From positions 1,860,001 to 1,924,000 of the forward strand of contig NZ_CP027236.1 of the NCBI RefSeq assembly GCF_002999235.1: a stretch of 64,000 nt of DNA. Direction: 5' to 3'. The translations under genes and the position numbers were made by a program. Under the pieces are notes generated by a model. That model was given only the letters and a program-made list of their open reading frames with translations, was not told the DNA's origin and did not search any database. This DNA is from Actinomyces sp. oral taxon 897. Its GTDB lineage: Bacteria > Actinomycetota > Actinomycetes > Actinomycetales > Actinomycetaceae. Below, piece by piece: positions 46,641 through 59,035 of the stretch; the stretch's first letter is position 1; each line of letters opens with the position of its first letter.

Positions 46641-49334
<2,694 letters not shown>

Positions 49335-49405
49335 CAGGACCTCCTTGGGTGATGTCGTGGGCGGCGACGGTGCGCCGCAGGTCTGAGAGGTTCAACCCAC
49401 GACAA

Positions 49406-49426
49406 GTTGAGTCTATTCCACTCAAC
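49406..49426. promoter_or_regulatory. HAIR operator (HspR) upstream of clpB
   Basis: GTTGAGT-N7-ACTCAAC matches the HAIR consensus (CTTGAGT-N7-ACTCAAG). It is located 72 bases before the clpB start. hspR is encoded in this window. Confidence 0.9.
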
Positions 49427-49617
49427 TTTGAGTATGACGCAGGGCATACGACGCCGGGGCGGGCCCGCCCGTACCGGAGCCAGCGGGTCAGCTGGTAGCC
49501 AGCCGGGCGCCAGCCTGGGCACCGGGTCCGCTGGAGGCTGGCAGGCCCCGCAGGCGCCGGGACGAGCAGTCCGGGAGGCCCCGCGCACCGCCACGGGCGT
49601 GCAGGCCGCCATTGGCC

Positions 49618-50271
49618 CTAGCTGGTAGTCAGTGAGGCGACGACCGCGTCAGCCAGGGGCTGGGCCTGCTCGAGGCTGGAGCAGGCCACGCCGACGAGCG
49701 CGACCCGCCCTCCGCTCAGGGGGACGAAGATCATAATGCTTGACGCCCCGCCCGGGGAGCTGGGGGTGTAGGCGTGCATGGCGACGTCGCCGATCGGGCT
49801 GCTGCGCACGGTGTACTGCCCCGGGACGTTGCCGGTGGACTCAATGGCGCTGCGCGTGATCTCCTCCGGGGGCACGCCGGAGTAGGACACCGTCTTGCTG
49901 TTGGCGGAGATGACCCTCAGGTTCCCAAAGAGTGTGTCAGCAGCCATAATGTCGACCACGCCCGCCTGCTTGCTGACCTTGTCGCTGGTGACGTTCGTCG
50001 CCTGGGCGTACCTGTCGATGGCGGCCTGGTCGCCGCTGGTCAGGGCGTTGCCGTCAATGGTGGCCATGGTGCCGGGGACGTCGAACCCCAGGCCCAGGTT
50101 GGGCGCGGTCACGTGCTGGGAGACCGGCGCGGTGGGGGAGGGCGTGGGACCCTCGACCACCGCGACCACGTCGTCCTCCTCGTTGTCACTCGCGCAGGCG
50201 GGAAGGGCCAGCGCCCCGGCCAGGACCAGGGCGACCGCGACGGCGCGGCGGGCGGGAGCCACACGGCTCAT
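49618..50271 (-). CDS. Lipoprotein of unknown function
   Basis: The ATG at 50271 follows GGAGGA, giving 217 aa. The signal peptide ends in the lipobox LPAC (about residue 26). The mature part is a single alpha/beta domain (NLGLGFDVPGTMATIDG to the C-terminus) without a known motif. Related to LpqN/LpqT-like secreted lipoproteins by general character only. The gene is divergent from the small antitoxin-like gene. Confidence 0.8.
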   Translation of the reverse strand: MSRVAPARRAVAVALVLAGALALPACASDNEEDDVVAVVEGPTPSPTAPVSQHVTAPNLGLGFDVPGTMATIDGNALTSGDQAAIDRYAQATNVTSDKVSKQAGVVDIMAADTLFGNLRVISANSKTVSYSGVPPEEITRSAIESTGNVPGQYTVRSSPIGDVAMHAYTPSSPGGASSIMIFVPLSGGRVALVGVACSSLEQAQPLADAVVASLTTS

Positions 50272-50478
50272 GAGTTCCTCCAGGGGCCAGGAGCAGCAGA
50301 CACCCAGATCGTATACGGCCCCACCAGCAGCGTGCGCCACGGGCCTCGTACCGGACGCCGTCGGCCGCCCCGCCCTCGCCCTGGGGCCCCGCCCTCGCCC
50401 TGGGGGCCAGCGGACGCTAACCTGCCCTTGAGATACGTCACCCCTCGTGACGTCCGTCCGAACCTGAAGGAGACCACC

Positions 50479-50661
50479 ATGGGACTTGGCGACCTGACCA
50501 AGAAGGCATCTGACGCGCTGTCCTCGGAGAAGGCCGAGGAGATCAGCGACACCGTCCTGGACAAGGCGGGCACGGCGGCCAAGAAGGTCACCGGGGGCAA
50601 GTTCGACTCCCAGATCGACTCCGCCATCCAGGCTGCCGACAAGGCCGTGGGCACCGACTGA
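50479..50661 (+). CDS. Small antitoxin-like protein (MT0933 type)
   Basis: This 60-aa protein has a start ATG at 50479 after AAGGAG. It is Lys/Ala/Asp-rich and helical (DLTKKASDALSSEKAEEISD), resembling the MT0933-like antitoxin family of mycobacteria. No toxin gene is next to it, so the antitoxin role is unproven here. A strong hairpin follows its stop. Confidence 0.75.
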   Translation: MGLGDLTKKASDALSSEKAEEISDTVLDKAGTAAKKVTGGKFDSQIDSAIQAADKAVGTD

Positions 50662-50686
50662 CACCGACTGACGGAGTTCGTGGCGA

Positions 50687-50730
50687 CGCCGCCCTGCGTC
50701 CCGGCGACAGCGACGGGACGCAGGGCGGCG
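50687..50730. terminator. Hairpin after small antitoxin-like gene
   Basis: The arms CGCCGCCCTGCGTCCC and GGGACGCAGGGCGGCG (16 bp) have a 12-base loop and lie 25 bases after the stop at 50661. A T-tract is absent. Confidence 0.75.
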
Positions 50731-50756
50731 CCCGCGGCGGGCACGCCATGAGCTCC

Positions 50757-50836
50757 CCCGTTCTCACGAGCAATAAGTACCGTTCTCACGAGCAATAAGT
50801 ACCGTTCTCACGGCGAATAAGTACCGTTCTCGCGAG
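50757..50836 (-). repeat. 22-bp tandem repeat cluster E (about 3.5 units)
   Basis: Reverse-orientation units of the GAGAACGGTACTTRTT family lie here, between the antitoxin-like gene's hairpin and the 3' end of the next reverse-strand gene. Confidence 0.93.
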
Positions 50837-50860
50837 AAGGGGAGGAAGGGGTAAGGAGGG

Positions 50861-51607
50861 CTAGCGACGCCGGACGGCACGCACCAGGCCGCCTACGGTG
50901 AGTCCCAGTCCCAGCAGGCCGCAGCCCAGGGCCGCGACCACCAGGACCGCGATAATGCCGAAGCGCTCGGTGTAGGCCCTCGGGCCCACGACCACGCCGT
51001 CCGTGCCCTGGGGGCAGGAGAGGCGGTACTCCCCCTCCACGCTGGTGGTAAAGGTGCCAATGGTGGACAGGCTGCCCCCCATGCCCTCCAGCGGGGTCAC
51101 GCTCACCGGCGCCCCGGCCGGGTCGGTGACGGCGCACCGGGAGGTGTCCTCCCCCAGGCCCGGGGAGTAGATCGCCAGCTGGCGGGAGGCACCCAGGTAG
51201 ACGCCTCCGCTGGCGGACAGGGCGACGCCGCTGCCGCCCTGTCCCCCGGTCAGCAGCAGGGCCGAGGAGACCAGCAGCACCACGGGGATGACGACCATGG
51301 TCACCAGCCCGACCACCAGGAGCCGCCACCGGTGCCGGGGCCGCGGGCTGCGCCAGGGTGGCACTGCCGCCGTCCTGGGGCCGACGGGCCTCAGGCCGTG
51401 CCTGGCAGGAGGCACCGCCTGGGGGTCGTAGCGGTAGGGGTTGACCTCTCCCCCGGGCGGCAGCCCCTGGCCACCGTCCGGGAGGGAGGACGACGTCGGG
51501 ATACCGGCGTCCAGACCGTGCGCACGCCGGTAGGCGGCGAGCTCCTCGGGATCCAGGCGCTGCCCGTACCTGGGGCTGCCGTCCTCGTTCTCGTAGGGGC
51601 CAGCCAC
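50861..51607 (-). CDS. Two-pass membrane protein
   Basis: This 248-aa protein has a GTG start. A Pro-rich cytoplasmic N-terminal region (about 1-90) is followed by one membrane helix (WRLLVVGLVTMVVIPVVLLV), an extracellular domain with two Cys (CAVTD, LSCPQG), and a second helix near the C-terminus with a basic tail. The family was not recognised. It is 23 bases downstream of the gene at 51631-52140 and is probably in the same transcript. Confidence 0.75.
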   Translation of the reverse strand: MAGPYENEDGSPRYGQRLDPEELAAYRRAHGLDAGIPTSSSLPDGGQGLPPGGEVNPYRYDPQAVPPARHGLRPVGPRTAAVPPWRSPRPRHRWRLLVVGLVTMVVIPVVLLVSSALLLTGGQGGSGVALSASGGVYLGASRQLAIYSPGLGEDTSRCAVTDPAGAPVSVTPLEGMGGSLSTIGTFTTSVEGEYRLSCPQGTDGVVVGPRAYTERFGIIAVLVVAALGCGLLGLGLTVGGLVRAVRRR

Positions 51608-51630
51608 CTGCGGTTACCCGGTCCGGGCGC

Positions 51631-52140
51631 TCAGGCCTGCGGGCCCTCGCCCCTGGGGGCGGTGTTGCGGACCAGCTCGATAATCATGCGGAAGATGAAC
51701 AGCTGGACCATGGCCTTGGCGGCGCCGGCAAAGAGCGTGGCCAGCAGGCTCACCACAGTCCTACCGGTGTTACTACCGTAGCCGCCAAAGGACATGAGGA
51801 CCGTAATGAGATCAAAGAGCCAGCCCAGACCGTAGCCCACCAGGGCCACGATGAACAGCGCGTTGCCGTACTTGACGGCAAAGGCGCGTGTGGTGTTCAT
51901 GAGGTTCCCAAAGAGGGAGTCCTGGCCCACCGGGGCATAGCCGCCCTGTGGTGCGTAGGGGGCACCGGCCTGGGGCGCCGAGGCGGAGTAGGGCGCGGGC
52001 CCGCCGGCGTAGGCGCTGGCCTGCTGGCTGTAGGGGGCGGCCACGGGGGCCGACGAGGTCATGGGAACGGCCATGGTGGGAGCCTGGGCGTTGGCCGCAG
52101 CAGCGTTGGGGTTCTGGGATGGGTTGTAGGGCTGGGTCAT
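51631..52140 (-). CDS. Membrane protein with Pro/Ala-rich N-tail (DUF4282-like)
   Basis: The ATG at 52140 follows AGGAG, giving 169 aa. The first 75 residues are Ala/Pro/Tyr/Gln-rich. Two membrane helices follow (NALFIVALVGYGLGWLFDLI and the segment from about 125), with a helix-loop end that resembles DUF4282 membrane proteins. Its role is unknown. It is followed by the membrane protein gene at 50861. Confidence 0.7.
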   Translation of the reverse strand: MTQPYNPSQNPNAAAANAQAPTMAVPMTSSAPVAAPYSQQASAYAGGPAPYSASAPQAGAPYAPQGGYAPVGQDSLFGNLMNTTRAFAVKYGNALFIVALVGYGLGWLFDLITVLMSFGGYGSNTGRTVVSLLATLFAGAAKAMVQLFIFRMIIELVRNTAPRGEGPQA

Positions 52141-52200
52141 GACGTCTCCTGTGGACTCGGTACGTACCCGCGCATCCTACAAGGCCGGGCGCCTGTTGTC

Positions 52201-52623
52201 TCACCTGCTCCTACGGCGTGGCCCCGCAGGCAGCCGACGTCCCGGCAGCACCTGGACCTCGCCGTCGGCGGCGGCGGCGAAGACGCGCTGGACGGCGGCC
52301 TGGCGCTCCCGCAGGACCCGGTTCTCGGCCTCGACCCGGGCCACCTGGTCCTCCAGGGCCAGGATACGGCGCACGCCCTCGAGGTTGACCCCGGCGTTGC
52401 TCAGCTCCTGGACCCGCCTGAGACGGTCCACGTCCCGGTGGGAGTAGCGTCGCCCCCGCCCGCTGGTACGGGCGGGGGACACCAGGCCCAGGCGGTCGTA
52501 CTGGCGCAGGGTCTGGGGGTGCATGCCGGCGAGCTCAGCAGCCACTGAGATGACGTAGACCGCACGCTCCAGGGCGTCCTCGGCGAGGAAGTCCACCCCC
52601 TGACCAGTACGACGCGCCCTCAC
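52201..52623 (-). CDS. hspR: HspR heat-shock repressor (MerR family)
   Basis: This 140-aa protein starts at a GTG overlapping the dnaJ stop. A MerR-type winged helix ([24 protein letters not shown], about residues 24-55) is followed by a coiled segment. It represses dnaK and clpB through HAIR sites, both of which are present in this window. The position as last gene of dnaK-grpE-dnaJ-hspR is the classic actinobacterial order. Confidence 0.95.
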   Translation of the reverse strand: MRARRTGQGVDFLAEDALERAVYVISVAAELAGMHPQTLRQYDRLGLVSPARTSGRGRRYSHRDVDRLRRVQELSNAGVNLEGVRRILALEDQVARVEAENRVLRERQAAVQRVFAAAADGEVQVLPGRRLPAGPRRRSR

Positions 52624-53639
52624 CGGGAGGCCTCCTCCATGAGGGTGGCACGCGGGTTGGTGGAGCCCATGGCGGCCTCGAACGACTCCAGGGCCTGCCT
52701 GGCAGCCGCGGAGAGCTTCTTGGGCACCGCCACCTGCACGGTCACCAGCAGGTCACCGGTCTTCTTGGAGGTGACCACGCCCTTGCCGCGCAGGCGCAGC
52801 ACCGTGCCCGAGGAGGTTCCGGCCTTGATCTTGACCCTGGTGGTGGAGCCGTCCAGGAGGGGGACCTCCACGGTGGCGCCCAGGGCCGCCTCAGCCAGGC
52901 TCACGGGCAGGTCCATGCGCAGGTTGACGGGGTTCTTGGGGTCTATGGAGTACACCGGGTGCCTGGCCACGGAGATAGTCACCACCATGTCCCCGGGCTC
53001 GCCACCGCCGGCCCCGGGACGGCCCTTGCCGCGCAGGCGGATCTTCTGCCCGTCGTGCACCCCGGCCGGGATACGCACGTTCATGACCTTCCCGTCGGCG
53101 GTGAGCTCGACGGTGGTGCCGGCCACGGCGTCGCGCAGGGACAGGGTGGCCGCCGTCAGGACGTCGGGGCCCTTGACGGGCTCGCGCTGGCCGAAGCTGC
53201 CGAACCCGAAGGGGCCGCGACGCCGCCCGGAGGTGGAGGCCCCGCTGGCGCCGAACATGCCCATGAGGTCGTCGAGGTCGGGCTGGCCGGCGCCGGAGGT
53301 GGAGAAGCGGACGCCGCCACCACCGCCGAACATACTGGACAGGATGTCCTCGAAACCCGCGCCCGAGGCGCCTGAGGAGCCTGAGGTGAAGCGGGCCCCG
53401 CCGCTGGCCATGGAGCGGATGGCGTCGTACTGCTGACGCTCCTTGGGGTCGGACAGGACCGCGTAGGCCTCTCCGATCTCCTTGAACCTCTCTGCCGCGG
53501 CGGCGTCGTCGGGGTTGCGGTCGGGGTGGTACTTCTTGGCGAGTACCCGGTACGCCTTCTTGATGGCGGTGGCGTCGGCGTCCTTGGTGACGCCGAGGAC
53601 CGCGTAGAAGTCCTTGGTCATCCAGTCCTGGCTGGCCAT
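52620..53639 (-). CDS. dnaJ: DnaJ-type co-chaperone lacking the zinc finger
   Basis: This 339-aa protein has a J domain with HPD (residues about 12-75) and a Gly/Phe-rich region (about 85-150), then two substrate-binding C-terminal domains. The CxxCxGxG zinc-finger repeats of classical DnaJ are absent, so it is type II (CbpA/DnaJ2-like). It serves DnaK of the same operon. The start ATG at 53639 follows AAGGAGG. Confidence 0.92.
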   Translation of the reverse strand: MASQDWMTKDFYAVLGVTKDADATAIKKAYRVLAKKYHPDRNPDDAAAAERFKEIGEAYAVLSDPKERQQYDAIRSMASGGARFTSGSSGASGAGFEDILSSMFGGGGGVRFSTSGAGQPDLDDLMGMFGASGASTSGRRRGPFGFGSFGQREPVKGPDVLTAATLSLRDAVAGTTVELTADGKVMNVRIPAGVHDGQKIRLRGKGRPGAGGGEPGDMVVTISVARHPVYSIDPKNPVNLRMDLPVSLAEAALGATVEVPLLDGSTTRVKIKAGTSSGTVLRLRGKGVVTSKKTGDLLVTVQVAVPKKLSAAARQALESFEAAMGSTNPRATLMEEASR

Positions 53640-53819
53640 CTCGTGTCACCGCCTCCTTGTGGTGGTGTTCGTGGTTCTTCCTATTCCTACTGGTGGGTTA
53701 AGGCCCTGCCGGTCCGCACCCGGCGCCGGCCGGGGGGCGCAGGAGCCGGTGGCCCCGCGCCCCCCGGGCAGGAGGCCGGGTCGCGCCTCAGGGCGGGTCG
53801 CACCCCCTGGGCACGTGCC

Positions 53820-54437
53820 TCAGGCCGGGTTGGCCACCTGGACGCGGGCGGCGCGCACCACCCGCTCACCCAGCCGGTAGCCGGGCTGGAGGACCATGGT
53901 CACGGTGGTCTCGGTGACCTCGGTGGACTCGGTGGCCATGAGGGCCTCGTGGAGGGTGGGGTCGAAGACCTCCCCGACCGCCCCAAAGCGCTCCAGGTGG
54001 AACTTGTCGGCCAGGACGGTCTCCAGCTTGGTGGCCGTGGTGGCGAAGGTCCCGGTGAGGTCGCCGTGCTGGCGGGCCAGCTCGATCTCGTCCAGGACCG
54101 GGATGAGGGCCTCGACGACGGCCGCCTGCCCCGCCTCGCGGTGGCCCGCGGCGCCCTCGCGGGAGCGGCGCACGAACCCCTGGTACTCCTGCTGGAGGTT
54201 GTACAGGTCGGCGCGGGCCCGGGCCAGGTCGTCAGCGGCCTGGGCGGCGGCGGCCTGGGCGGCCGCCAGCGGGTCGTCCTGCCCGGATCCGTCAGCCGGG
54301 CCGGCGGGCTCGGCCCCCGGGGTGGCGTCGGGGTCCTCCCCGTCGTGCACCGCGCTGAGGGCCTCCTCGACGGCGTCGGCCAGGGCGGGGTCCACGCTCT
54401 GGGCGCCCTCGTCGTGGCTGGTGCTCTCGGTACTCAC
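53820..54437 (-). CDS. grpE: GrpE nucleotide exchange factor
   Basis: This 205-aa protein has a GTG start overlapping the dnaK stop by four bases. The first 70 residues are acidic and disordered, followed by a long helix ([21 protein letters not shown]) and the GrpE beta domain with [10 protein letters not shown] and [20 protein letters not shown]. It releases ADP from DnaK. Confidence 0.95.
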   Translation of the reverse strand: MSTESTSHDEGAQSVDPALADAVEEALSAVHDGEDPDATPGAEPAGPADGSGQDDPLAAAQAAAAQAADDLARARADLYNLQQEYQGFVRRSREGAAGHREAGQAAVVEALIPVLDEIELARQHGDLTGTFATTATKLETVLADKFHLERFGAVGEVFDPTLHEALMATESTEVTETTVTMVLQPGYRLGERVVRAARVQVANPA

Positions 54438-56284
54438 TTGGAGTCCTCGTCATCCACGATCTCGGCGTCCACGATGTTGTCCTCCTCGGCGGGCTTGCCG
54501 GCCTGCTGGGAGCCGGAGGCCTGCGCCGCCTGGTCGGAGGCGTAGATGGCCTCGCCGATCTTCTGGGCCGTGGTGCTCAGCTTCTCCTGGGCGGACTTAA
54601 TGGCCTCGATGTCCTCGCCCTCCAGGGCCTTCTTGAGCTGCTCGACGGCACCGGAGACCTCGGAGCTGAGGTCCGCGGGGATCTTGTCCTTGTTGTCCTT
54701 CAGGAGCTTCTCCACGGAGTAGGCCTGCTGCTCGGCGCGGTTGCGGGTCTCGGCGTTCTCGCGGCGCTTCTTGTCCTCGGCGGCGTGGGCCTCGGCGTCC
54801 TTGACCATGCGGTCAATGTCCTCCTTGGGCAGGGCCGAGCCGCCGGAGATGGTCATGGACTGCTCCTTGCCGGTGCCGCGGTCCTTGGCCGAGACGTGGA
54901 CGATGCCGTTGGCGTCGATGTCGAAGGAGACCTCGATCTGCGGGATGCCGCGGGGCGCCGGGGCGATACCGGTGAGCTCGAAGGTGCCCAGCCGCTTGTT
55001 GTCCTGGGCGAACTCGCGCTCACCCTGGTAGACCTGGATGAGCACCGAGGGCTGGTTGTCCTCGGCGGTGGAGAAGACCTCGGAGCGCTTGGTCGGGATG
55101 GCCGTGTTGCGCTCAATGAGGCGGGTCATGACCCCGCCCTTGGTCTCAATGCCCAGGGACAGGGGGGTGACGTCAATGAGGAGGACGTCCTTGCGGTCGC
55201 CCTGGATGACGCCAGCCTGCAGGGCGGCGCCAATGGCGACGACCTCATCGGGGTTGACGCCCTTGTTGGGCTCCTTGCCGCCGGTCAGCTCACGCACCAC
55301 CTCGGAGACCGCGGGCATGCGGGTGGATCCGCCCACCAGGACGACGTGGTCGATCTCGGAGAGCCTGACGCCAGCGTCCTTAATGACGTTGTGGAAGGGG
55401 ACCTTGGTGCGCTCCAGCAGGTCGGCGGTCATCTCCTCGAACTGGGCGCGGGTGAGCCGCTCGTCGAGGTGGATGGGGCCGGCCTCGCTCATGGACAGGT
55501 ACTGCAGGTTGATATTGGTGCTCATCGCGCTGGAGAGCTCCTTCTTGGCCTGCTCGGAGGCGTCGCGCAGACGCTGCATGGCGATCTTGTCCTTGGACAG
55601 GTCGACGCCGTTCTTGTCCTTGACCTGCTTGACCAGCCAGTCCACGATGCGGGCGTCCCAGTCGTCGCCGCCCAGGCGGTTGTCGCCGTTGGTGGCCCGG
55701 ACCTGGATGGTGGAGAAGCCGTCCTCGTCCTTGCCGACCTCCAGCAGGGAGACGTCGAAGGTGCCGCCGCCCAGGTCGAAGACGAGGATGAGCTCGTCCT
55801 CCTTGCCCTTGTCCAGGCCGTAGGCCAGGGCCGCGGCGGTGGGCTCGTTGACAATGCGGTCCACGGTCAGCCCCGCGATGGTGCCGGCCTCCTTGGTGGC
55901 CTGGCGCTCGGCGTCGTTGAAGTAGGCCGGGACCGTGATGACCGCGTTGGTGACGCTCTCGCCCAGGTAGGCCTCGGCGTCGGCCTTGAGCTTGGCCAGG
56001 ATGCGGGCGCTGATCTCCTGGGCGGTGTACCTCTTGCCGTCAATGGTGACGGACCAGTCGGTGCCCATGTGGCGCTTGACCGAGGAGATGGTGCGGTCCA
56101 CGTTGGTGACGGCCTGGCGCTTGGCCACCTCGCCTACCAGGACCTCGCCGGACTTGGAGAAGGCGACCACCGAGGGGGTGGTCCTCCCGCCCTCGGCGTT
56201 GGGGATAATGGTGGGCTCGCCGCCCTCCAGGACGGCGATGGCGGAGTTGGTGGTACCGAGGTCGATACCGACGGCGCGTGCCAT
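54434..56284 (-). CDS. dnaK: DnaK (Hsp70) chaperone
   Basis: The ATG at 56284 follows AAGGAG (9-base spacing), giving 616 aa and leaving out a longer in-frame stretch. The protein carries [24 protein letters not shown] and [11 protein letters not shown], all intact, plus the substrate domain and a lid ending in [13 protein letters not shown]. It is the first gene of the operon dnaK-grpE-dnaJ-hspR, with three HAIR-like sites upstream. Confidence 0.98.
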   Translation of the reverse strand: MARAVGIDLGTTNSAIAVLEGGEPTIIPNAEGGRTTPSVVAFSKSGEVLVGEVAKRQAVTNVDRTISSVKRHMGTDWSVTIDGKRYTAQEISARILAKLKADAEAYLGESVTNAVITVPAYFNDAERQATKEAGTIAGLTVDRIVNEPTAAALAYGLDKGKEDELILVFDLGGGTFDVSLLEVGKDEDGFSTIQVRATNGDNRLGGDDWDARIVDWLVKQVKDKNGVDLSKDKIAMQRLRDASEQAKKELSSAMSTNINLQYLSMSEAGPIHLDERLTRAQFEEMTADLLERTKVPFHNVIKDAGVRLSEIDHVVLVGGSTRMPAVSEVVRELTGGKEPNKGVNPDEVVAIGAALQAGVIQGDRKDVLLIDVTPLSLGIETKGGVMTRLIERNTAIPTKRSEVFSTAEDNQPSVLIQVYQGEREFAQDNKRLGTFELTGIAPAPRGIPQIEVSFDIDANGIVHVSAKDRGTGKEQSMTISGGSALPKEDIDRMVKDAEAHAAEDKKRRENAETRNRAEQQAYSVEKLLKDNKDKIPADLSSEVSGAVEQLKKALEGEDIEAIKSAQEKLSTTAQKIGEAIYASDQAAQASGSQQAGKPAEEDNIVDAEIVDDEDSK

Positions 56285-56343
56285 ATGTGTGTGCTCCTTC
56301 ATAGCTGGACGCGGCGCCCCGCGGCATGTGGCGGCGGGGCTGC

Positions 56344-56427
56344 CTTGAGTTTGATGCACTCAGACTGGTCGTTGAGCCGAGGCTTGTCAACCTTCGGCAC
56401 GCCAACCTTGAGTCTGACTGGCTCAAC
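56344..56427. promoter_or_regulatory. Three HAIR-type HspR operators upstream of dnaK
   Basis: CTTGAGT-N7-ACTCAGA (56344-56364), GTTGAGC-N7-TGTCAAC (56371-56391) and CTTGAGT-N7-GCTCAAC (56407-56427) are spaced 27 and 36 bases start to start. This region controls the dnaK operon. Confidence 0.88.
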
Positions 56428-56620
56428 TTTGAGAGCACGTCTGCTATTCCACCAATCGCACGTCCTGCCATGAGTCACTCGTCACATTCGGGCCGCCCCC
56501 TAGGTGCCGAGGCCTCGTGGCACGGTCATGCCCGCCGCGACCACGGCACCGGCCCCGCCCGTCCCGGACCCGGGGCGTGCCCAGCCCGACCGCGCCCGCC
56601 CGATCGCCCGGCCGCCGTCC

Positions 56621-57418
56621 TCAGGCCGTTATGTCCCGCCTGCGCAGGCTCACGACGTAGCCGCCCACGAGGAGCACCACCGCGTACCCGAGGAGGACCG
56701 CGAGCCCGCCCTGCCAGCTCAGCCCGGCCTGGACCGTCTGCGGGGTACTGGTCAGGCCGGGCTCCACCGGCCACACCGCGGACCAGTTCGCCCCGCCGGG
56801 CAGGAACTGGCCGACGCTCTGCAGGCTCTCGGACTCGTTGCACATGGCCGTGACCGTGGGCTCCACGAGGACCGCGAAGACGAACACCGTGGCGACCGCC
56901 GCCACCTGGTTGCGCACGAGCATGCCCAGGCCCACGCCAATGAGCGCCCACAGCACGAGCACCACGACCGCCCGCAGGGACATGAGCCAGTAGACCGCGC
57001 CGCCCAGGGCCGTGTCCTCACCGGTGGCCGTCAGCACGCCGGCAATGACGGCGACCGCCCCGAAGACGGTGACGACCGCAATGACGAGCGCCACAATGCC
57101 GCCGCAGACCGCCTGGTTGACGTAGGTCCGCAGGCGCGAGGAGCCGTAGAAGACGGTACGGGCCACCGTGTGGTACCGGAACATCTGGGTCGCCACGAGC
57201 ACCCCGACAAGGAACGGCAACAGGTACCCGGAGCGGCCCACGTAGGAGTAGACGTACCCCCGGGCGACGTCGGCCATCTGCCCGGGGCCGTAGCCGCGCG
57301 CGATATTGCTGGTAATAAGGGCGCACATGCCCCACAGGCACGCCCCGATGAGCACCGAGGTGAGGGCGACGGCGCGGTCGCGGACCACACCGCCCAGCTG
57401 GGACAGGAACTCATTCAC
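56621..57418 (-). CDS. ABC transporter permease
   Basis: The GTG at 57418 follows AGGAGG (9-base spacing) and overlaps the ATPase gene by 8 bases, giving 265 aa with six membrane helices. A longer open frame extends upstream but is only a shadow of the ATPase gene. This looks like an ABC-2-type permease of a bacteriocin-resistance or envelope-stress exporter. It ends the operon. The substrate is unknown. Confidence 0.88.
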   Translation of the reverse strand: MNEFLSQLGGVVRDRAVALTSVLIGACLWGMCALITSNIARGYGPGQMADVARGYVYSYVGRSGYLLPFLVGVLVATQMFRYHTVARTVFYGSSRLRTYVNQAVCGGIVALVIAVVTVFGAVAVIAGVLTATGEDTALGGAVYWLMSLRAVVVLVLWALIGVGLGMLVRNQVAAVATVFVFAVLVEPTVTAMCNESESLQSVGQFLPGGANWSAVWPVEPGLTSTPQTVQAGLSWQGGLAVLLGYAVVLLVGGYVVSLRRRDITA

Positions 57419-58406
57419 GGTCGGAAACCTCCTGGTGACGAAGACCATGGGAACGGATGAGGTGGTAGACGAGGTCGAGGCTCGGACGGCCCAGGCTCGT
57501 GACGGACACGCTCTGGCCGGTCTCGGCCACGACGGCCTCGGCCTCGGCGACCTGCTCGACCCTGACGGCGAGCTCGTCCGGACCGGCCTGGAGGACGTCG
57601 ACCCCGCGGCCGGCGAGGCGCTCGGCGACCTCGAAGGTGCTCGCGGCCCCCCGCAGGCCCACGTAGCGCTCGGATGCCGCGACGACGACGTCCTGGTAGG
57701 GGCCCGCCCACTCGACCCTCCCGTCAAGGAGGAAGACGGCGTCGTCGATAAGGCCCTCGGCCTCGTTGAGCATGTGGGAGGACAGGAGGACCGCACGCCC
57801 CTCAGCCGCCATCCGGCGTATGACGCGCCTGAGCCACACGATCCCGTCGGGATCGAGCCCGTTGGTCGGCTCGTCGAGCAGGACGACGTCGGCGTCCACG
57901 AGGAGGACCTCGGCGATCCCGAGGCGGCAGCGCATGCCCAGGGAGTACCTGCCGATCCGGCGACGTGCCGCCGGGGCGATACCCGCCTCCTCCAGGACCT
58001 CGGTGACCCGGGACGCCGGGCGGCCGAAACGGCGGGCGACGGTGCGCAGGTGCTCGCGCCCGGTGAGGAAGGGGTTGTAGCCAAAGGACTCCAGGAGGAC
58101 CGCCATCGGCTCGCGTCCCGATGGCCGAGGCCCGGGCAGCTGCACGACGCTTCCCCCGTCAGGGGTGACCAGTCCGGCGAGGATCGACAGGGTCGTGGTC
58201 TTGCCCGAGCCGTTGGGCCCGAAGAAGCCCTGGATCCGCCCGGCCCGGACGTCCAGGTCCACGTCCGACAGGTGGAAGGACCCGTAGCTCTTCCTCAGGC
58301 CCGTGGCCCTCAGGCGCGGACCCGCCGCGTCAGTCGGTTCCTCGTGCAGGGGGCGCCGCGACGGCGTTACCCTCGCCGGGCCTCCCAGGTCTCCTGCAAC
58401 GGTCAT
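57411..58406 (-). CDS. ABC transporter ATPase
   Basis: This 331-aa protein starts at the ATG at 58406, behind AAGGAG. Walker A is GPNGSGKTTT, the signature is YSLGMRCRLGIAEVLL (in place of LSGGQ, as in BcrA-type ATPases) and Walker B is VVLLDEPTNGLDP. This is the pattern of CcmA/BcrA-type ATPases for lantibiotic or bacitracin resistance. A C-terminal extension of about 90 residues follows. Confidence 0.92.
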   Translation of the reverse strand: MTVAGDLGGPARVTPSRRPLHEEPTDAAGPRLRATGLRKSYGSFHLSDVDLDVRAGRIQGFFGPNGSGKTTTLSILAGLVTPDGGSVVQLPGPRPSGREPMAVLLESFGYNPFLTGREHLRTVARRFGRPASRVTEVLEEAGIAPAARRRIGRYSLGMRCRLGIAEVLLVDADVVLLDEPTNGLDPDGIVWLRRVIRRMAAEGRAVLLSSHMLNEAEGLIDDAVFLLDGRVEWAGPYQDVVVAASERYVGLRGAASTFEVAERLAGRGVDVLQAGPDELAVRVEQVAEAEAVVAETGQSVSVTSLGRPSLDLVYHLIRSHGLRHQEVSDRE

Positions 58407-58488
58407 CTTCGTAACTCCTTGTCAAAAAGGGCCTCACCGGCCAGTAGGGGTCATGAGCTCGTGGTCCGGCTCCCGGACCATCTGGGAG

Positions 58489-58573
58489 CGGACAAAGTCC
58501 GCGTAGCCGGGGCAGGTCTGCTGCCCGGCTCCACGCTGAACACCGGACAAAGTCCGCGTAGCCGGGACAGGTC
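58489..58573. repeat. 30-bp direct repeat pair with GGACAAAGTCC palindromes
   Basis: Two copies of CGGACAAAGTCCGCGTAGCC-type sequence (58489-58518, 58544-58573) have one mismatch and lie about 5 helical turns apart. They sit between the small membrane-protein gene and the ABC ATPase gene (reverse strand). They could be response-regulator sites. Confidence 0.75.
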
Positions 58574-58598
58574 AGACTGCCCGGGACATCCCAAGGTC

Positions 58599-58766
58599 CT
58601 ATGACCGCTCGCCCGCGATGGCCTGGAGCACGACGGTAATGGCTGACGCGAGCGCGACGACCCAACCGACCTTGAGCAGCATGGGGCTGCCCGTGATGAA
58701 GCCGACGGCGAGGACGGCCATGCCGACGAGCATCGAGATCGTCCACGGATTCCTCTTCTTCTCCAT
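58599..58766 (-). CDS. Small two-helix membrane protein
   Basis: The ATG at 58766 follows AGGAGG, giving 55 aa. Two hydrophobic segments (SMLVGMAVLAVGFIT and VGWVVALASAITVVL) have a short charged N-terminus. No family was recognised. It lies between the two-component system and the ABC genes, so it may be an immunity or accessory subunit (inference). Confidence 0.75.
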   Translation of the reverse strand: MEKKRNPWTISMLVGMAVLAVGFITGSPMLLKVGWVVALASAITVVLQAIAGERS

Positions 58767-58852
58767 GAGGAGCACCTCCTGTGACACCTGAACGCGAGCC
58801 GTCCAGGACGTCCTCATCCTCCGGCAGCGGCATCAGGTGGCGCCAGGGCACA

Positions 58853-58896
58853 AGGACGAGGGGCGGCCGTACGAAAGTACGGCCGCCCCTCGTCCT
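58853..58896. terminator. Perfect 20-bp hairpin with GAAA loop
   Basis: AGGACGAGGGGCGGCCGTAC, GAAA, then the exact complement. It lies 140 bases downstream of the response-regulator gene and upstream of the small protein gene. It is very strong and probably ends or attenuates the two-component transcript. There is no T-tract. Confidence 0.75.
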
Positions 58897-59035
58897 GGAG
58901 GAGGATGTCAGGTGCGTCGGGGGCAGACGAACACGATCCAGGGCGCTACCCGGCAAAGGTAGTTGTTCATCGGGCGGGTCTGGGTCGTCCGGTGGACACC
59001 GTGGCTCGTCGTCGATTCCCGCAGGTCTTGCGCAC

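Noticed and set aside
56621..58084. Single 487-aa ABC protein
   Set aside because: Only the last 265 codons are real (permease from GTG 57418); the front is a shadow of the ATPase gene.
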